A stretch of 64,000 bases of DNA from Catellatospora vulcania (lineage in GTDB: Bacteria; Actinomycetota; Actinomycetes; Mycobacteriales; Micromonosporaceae): contig NZ_ML769302.1 of NCBI RefSeq assembly GCF_009720385.1, positions 778,937 to 842,936 on the forward strand, in the 5' to 3' direction. The position numbers were made by a program, and so were the translations under genes. This document shows positions 60,642-64,000 of the stretch, piece by piece; the stretch's first letter is position 1; every line of letters starts with the position of its first letter. Under the pieces are notes generated by a model. That model was given only the letters and a program-made list of their open reading frames with translations. It searched no databases and had not been told where the DNA came from.

Positions 60642-61510
60642 TGGCAGTCAAGAGCCGTGTACGGAAGTTCGTCTGGCGCAAGGCCGGCGCGCTGGCCCGG
60701 ACCGCGGGACAGCTGACCGCGGACCGGCGCATGGTGCCGTCGTTCCTGATCGTCGGCACGCAGCGCGGCGGCACGACCTCGCTGCACAAGGCGCTGGCGC
60801 AGCACCCGGCATACCTGCCGCCGCGCTTCCGCAAGGGCGTGCACTACTTCGACATGGACTACCACCGCGGGCACGCCTGGTTCATGGGCCACTTCGTGAG
60901 CCGCACCAAGGCCGAGCGCACCGCGCAGACCCTCGGCATGCCCGTGGTCACCGGCGAGGCCAGCCCGTACTACATGTGGCACCCGCTGGCCCCCGAGCGC
61001 ATCGCCCGGGACCTCCCCGGCATCAAGCTCATCGTGCTGCTGCGCGACCCGGTGGAGCGCGCCTACTCCGGCCACGCCCACGAGTACGCCCGCGGCTTCG
61101 AGACCGAGAAGTTCGAGCAGGCCGTGGCGCTGGAGGCTGGGCGCATGGCCGGCGAGCGGGAGAAGATGGCCGCCGACCCGGGCTACCACAGCCACGCCGT
61201 ACGCCACCTCGCCCACCTGGGCCGCGGCGAGTACATCGACCAGCTGCTGCACCTGGAGTCCCTGGTCGGCCGGGAGCGGCTGCACGTCGTCGACAGCCAC
61301 GACTACTTCGCCGACCCGGCGCGCATCTTCACCGGGGTGTGCGAGTTCCTCGGCATCCCGGACGTGCCCGGCATCGTGCACGACCAGCACAACGCCCGGC
61401 CCCGCTCGCCGATGTCCGACGAGCTGCGGTCCCGGCTGGAGGACCACTTCGCGCCGTACGACGCCCGGCTCGCCGACTGGCTCGGCCATCAGCCGAGCTG
61501 GCGGCGATGA
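60641..61510 (+). CDS. Sulfotransferase
   Basis: 289 aa. The 5'-phosphosulfate loop is FLIVGTQRGGTTSLHKAL near residue 33, and the 3'-phosphate motif is LIVLLRDPVERAYSGHAHEY near 130. A late FLGIPDVPG and a C-terminal DARLADWLG segment fit the heparan-sulfotransferase-like family. It transfers sulfate from PAPS to an acceptor, here most likely the exopolysaccharide repeat. This is the second sulfotransferase of the locus. The ATG overlaps the upstream stop. Confidence 0.87.
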   Translation: MAVKSRVRKFVWRKAGALARTAGQLTADRRMVPSFLIVGTQRGGTTSLHKALAQHPAYLPPRFRKGVHYFDMDYHRGHAWFMGHFVSRTKAERTAQTLGMPVVTGEASPYYMWHPLAPERIARDLPGIKLIVLLRDPVERAYSGHAHEYARGFETEKFEQAVALEAGRMAGEREKMAADPGYHSHAVRHLAHLGRGEYIDQLLHLESLVGRERLHVVDSHDYFADPARIFTGVCEFLGIPDVPGIVHDQHNARPRSPMSDELRSRLEDHFAPYDARLADWLGHQPSWRR

Positions 61511-63099
61511 GCGGGCAGACGCCGGCCCACGCCGGCGCCTACGGGGCAGACCGCGGGCGCGTCATGCGCAGCAGCCTGTTCAACCTCGTCGGCGCGGGCG
61601 TGTCCGCCGTCGCCGGGCTGGCGCTGACCGTGGTGGTCACCCGTGGCTTCGACGCGAGCGTCGCCGGGGTGCTGTTCACGCTCACCTCGGTCTTCCTGAT
61701 CCTGTCCGCGGCGGCGCTGCTCGGCGCGGAGACCGGTGTGGTCTACCTGCTCGCCCAGCAGCGGGTACGCGAAGAGACCGGCAAGATCCGCGCCACAGTG
61801 CGGGTCGCGACGACCCCGGTCGTGGTGGCCAGCATCCTGCTCGCGGTCGGGCTGTGGTTCGCCGCGCCGTGGCTGGTCGGCGTCATGCTGCCGGACGCCC
61901 CCGCCGGCACCGTCGCCGCGATCCAGGTGTTCGCCGTCTTCCTGCCGACCTCCACCATCACCGGCGTGCACCTGGCCGTCGGCCGCGGACTCGGCACCAC
62001 CCGGCCCAACGTCATGGTCATGCGGGTGCTGCGGCCCGGCCTGCAACTGCTCGGCGTCGTCGCCGTGCTGGTGGCGGGCTGGACCAGCTCGGTGGCGCTC
62101 GCCCTGGCCTGGTCCCTGCCGTACGCGCTGGGCCTGGTCGTGGCGGTGCTCTGGTCGGCGAAGCTGCGGCGCAAGGCCGAGCGCTCCGGCGGACAGCCGG
62201 TCGAGGCGCCCACCCGCGAGGACTGGAGCCGCTTCTGGCGCTACGCCTCGCCCCGGGCCGGGACCGGCCTGGCCCAGCTGGCGCTGCAGCGCCTCGACGT
62301 CGTGCTGATGGCCGCGCTGCGCGGCCCGGTGGACGCCGCGCTCTACACCGCCGCCACCCGCTTCCTGGTCATCGGCCAGCTCGGCGGCCAGGCGCTGGGG
62401 CAGACCGTGCAGCACCGCTTCTCCGGCCTGCTCGCACAGGACCAGCACGACGAGGCGAACCGCCTCTACCAGATGACCACCACCTGGCTGATCGCGCTGA
62501 TCTGGCCGTTCTACCTGACCTGGGCCATCTTCGGCGGGCAGCTGATGACGGTGTTCGGCGAGGGTTACACGGCGGGCGGCGACGCCGGCGTCGTCGGGAT
62601 CGTGCTGTCGCTGACCATGCTCGTCGCGACCGCGTGCGGCATGGTCTCCACGGTGCAGGAGATGGCCGGGCACACCGGCGTCGCGTTCTTCCAGACCATG
62701 CTGGCGCTGGTCGTGAACGTGGTCCTCAACATCGTGCTGATCCCGTCGTACGGGATCGTCGGCGCCGCGATGGCCTGGTCGGCGGCCCTGCTCATCAAGA
62801 ACCTGCTGCCATTGGCGCAGCTGCAGCGCCGGCATGGGCTGTCCCCCCTGTGCCGGGGCGGGTTCATCGCGATGGCCGCCGCCGTCGCCTGCTACGCGGC
62901 CCTGCCCCTGGTGGTCCGGGTCCTGTTCGGTGATCACCCGCTCGTCGGGCTCGGCTCGGTGCTGGCCGCGACCGTCGTTTACGTAGCGGTAGTGTGGCGG
63001 TGCCGGCACGCTCTGCAACTGGCCGGCCTGCGCGCGCTCCGGCGTCGTGGGAAGACCCCGGCACAGACCTCACCCCCAGTGGAGACCCTCGTCCCATGA
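61507..63099 (+). CDS. Wzx-type polysaccharide flippase (MATE/MOP superfamily)
   Basis: 530 aa with about fourteen hydrophobic helices. The pattern MRSSLFNLVGAGVSAVAGLALTVVVTRGFD is typical of polysaccharide flippases, and a RFWRYASPRAGTGLAQLALQRLDVVLMAA segment starts the second bundle. It moves lipid-linked repeat units across the membrane. A Lys/Arg-rich C-terminal tail follows. The ATG overlaps the sulfotransferase stop, and its own stop overlaps the GH26 gene start. Confidence 0.87.
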   Translation: MSGQTPAHAGAYGADRGRVMRSSLFNLVGAGVSAVAGLALTVVVTRGFDASVAGVLFTLTSVFLILSAAALLGAETGVVYLLAQQRVREETGKIRATVRVATTPVVVASILLAVGLWFAAPWLVGVMLPDAPAGTVAAIQVFAVFLPTSTITGVHLAVGRGLGTTRPNVMVMRVLRPGLQLLGVVAVLVAGWTSSVALALAWSLPYALGLVVAVLWSAKLRRKAERSGGQPVEAPTREDWSRFWRYASPRAGTGLAQLALQRLDVVLMAALRGPVDAALYTAATRFLVIGQLGGQALGQTVQHRFSGLLAQDQHDEANRLYQMTTTWLIALIWPFYLTWAIFGGQLMTVFGEGYTAGGDAGVVGIVLSLTMLVATACGMVSTVQEMAGHTGVAFFQTMLALVVNVVLNIVLIPSYGIVGAAMAWSAALLIKNLLPLAQLQRRHGLSPLCRGGFIAMAAAVACYAALPLVVRVLFGDHPLVGLGSVLAATVVYVAVVWRCRHALQLAGLRALRRRGKTPAQTSPPVETLVP

Positions 63100-64000
63100 G
63101 AAGAGCATTGCCGGCTGCGGGGCTGGTGATGGTGCTTCTGGCAGTGGCGGCTGCCGGGTGCACGACCGTCGTCCCGCAGGAGGAGCCGCTGCCGGCTCGT
63201 CCCAGCCCCACCCTCAAGCAACTCCCCACGGCAGCATCCGGCCCGTTCACCACCACCGGGCGGGGCCCGATCGTGCCCGAAGAAGGCGCGTGGTTCGGGG
63301 CTTTCGTGAACGCGCAGAACCGGCGCACCGGCGACCAGCTGGACGCGATCGACGGCTTCGAGGACATGATCGACAGGCCGCTCGCGCTTGCCCACTCGTT
63401 CCACCCGTGGCAGGACGACTTCCCCTCGACGTACGACTATGAGCTGGTCCACCGCGGCAAGCTGCTGATGATCTCCTGGGCGGGCACCGACACCCGGTCG
63501 ATCGTGACCGGGGTCTACGACAACGAGATCCGGCGGCGCGCCGAGGCGGTGCGCAACTTCCGCACCCCGATCCTGCTGCGCTACCGCTGGGAGATGGACC
63601 GCCCGAACCTGTTCAACGTGGTCCACTCGCCGGAGGACTACGTGGCCGCTTGGAAGCACGTGCGTGCCATCTTCACCGAGGTCGGCGCGGACAACGCCGC
63701 CTGGGTCTGGTGCCCGCACGCCGACGGTTTCATGGACGGCCGCGCCCAGCCCTTCTACCCGGGCGACGACCAGGTCGACTGGCTGTGCGCCGACGTGTAC
63801 TCCGGCCCGGAGATGTACTCCTTCACCGAGCTGATGGCCCCGGTCCTGGAGTGGGCCCGGCACCGCCCCCGCCCGCTGCTGATCGGCGAGTTCGGCGTGG
63901 TCAAGGGGGAGGCGGGCCAGCGGGCCGCGTGGCTGCACGAGATGCGGCTGGCGCTGCCCCAGCAGCCCCAGATCAAGGGCGTCCTCTACTTCAGTAGCGA
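63096..64000 (+). CDS. GH26-type glycoside hydrolase lipoprotein (runs off the right edge)
   Basis: 301 codons are visible. The signal ends VAAAGC, giving a lipid-anchored Cys. After a short Pro/Thr linker the GH26-like domain begins (GAWFGAFVN). Catalytic candidates are the Glu in RYRWEMDRPN and the Glu in LIGEFGVVK, spaced as in the family. It would act outside the membrane, trimming or releasing the polymer made by this operon. Unlike the relative at 50292 it has no CBM or membrane helix. The start overlaps the flippase stop (ATGA). Confidence 0.85.
   Translation, partial: MRRALPAAGLVMVLLAVAAAGCTTVVPQEEPLPARPSPTLKQLPTAASGPFTTTGRGPIVPEEGAWFGAFVNAQNRRTGDQLDAIDGFEDMIDRPLALAHSFHPWQDDFPSTYDYELVHRGKLLMISWAGTDTRSIVTGVYDNEIRRRAEAVRNFRTPILLRYRWEMDRPNLFNVVHSPEDYVAAWKHVRAIFTEVGADNAAWVWCPHADGFMDGRAQPFYPGDDQVDWLCADVYSGPEMYSFTELMAPVLEWARHRPRPLLIGEFGVVKGEAGQRAAWLHEMRLALPQQPQIKGVLYFSS

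Overview
The window is GC-rich (mostly above 70%) actinobacterial chromosome with frequent GTG starts and tightly overlapping operons. Its gene order is that of the Mycobacterium tuberculosis folP/folB-folK-DUF3180-DUF2520-panC-panD-coaX-lsr2-clpC and disA-radA-lpqE-carD-ispD-ispF blocks. Protein flavour (FtsK variant, Lsr2, NuoD paralogue, sulfotransferase-bearing exopolysaccharide genes) suggests Micromonosporaceae, such as Catellatospora, Micromonospora or Actinoplanes. That family call is inference. I see no tRNA, rRNA, CRISPR array, integrase or insertion sequence.

Layout. 1-1370: the start of an FtsK/SpoIIIE ATPase (minus strand, running off the left edge) and two small conserved genes. 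1652-10521: a seven-gene minus-strand operon resembling a type IV secretion system, with VirB2-, VirB3/PrgI-, VirB4-, VirB6/TrbL-, VirB8- and VirB1-like proteins plus one unknown; no relaxase or coupling protein is visible. A separate small plus-strand gene faces its end. 10768-13126: folate genes, with folP-folB head-to-head with folK across 18 bp. 13284-19918: two membrane proteins, a stand-alone NuoD paralogue beside an NDUFAF7/MidA-type methyltransferase, and a secreted beta-propeller phytase. 20096-30420: cofactor genes (DUF2520, panC, panD, then nadB, nadC, coaX), interrupted by four tandem Cys-rich septum-formation-type lipoproteins. 31013-34305: lsr2 and clpC. 34369-45650: deacetylase, mutY, ACT regulator, def, disA, radA, lpqE, a UbiA-type prenyltransferase, carD, ispD and ispF.

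46026-64000: an envelope/exopolysaccharide island. It opens with two paralogous secreted beta-propeller proteins (one with a malectin-like domain) and a membrane-anchored GH26-type hydrolase. A minus-strand operon follows: an Alg14-like protein, an Alg13-sulfotransferase fusion and a GT2. The plus-strand Wzx/Wzy operon then carries a Wzz co-polymerase with a dead P-loop, a DUF3048 lipoprotein, a Wzy-type polymerase, an APH-fold kinase, a second sulfotransferase, a Wzx flippase and a GH26 lipoprotein cut by the right edge. The simplest reading is a Wzx/Wzy-dependent, probably sulfated, surface polysaccharide, which is the best candidate here for an undescribed system.

Expression signals. At least ten genes have a TANNNT hexamer ending 6-7 bases before the start codon and no Shine-Dalgarno, the signature of leaderless mRNAs; these sites fix several starts. 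Strong hairpin terminators follow most single genes.
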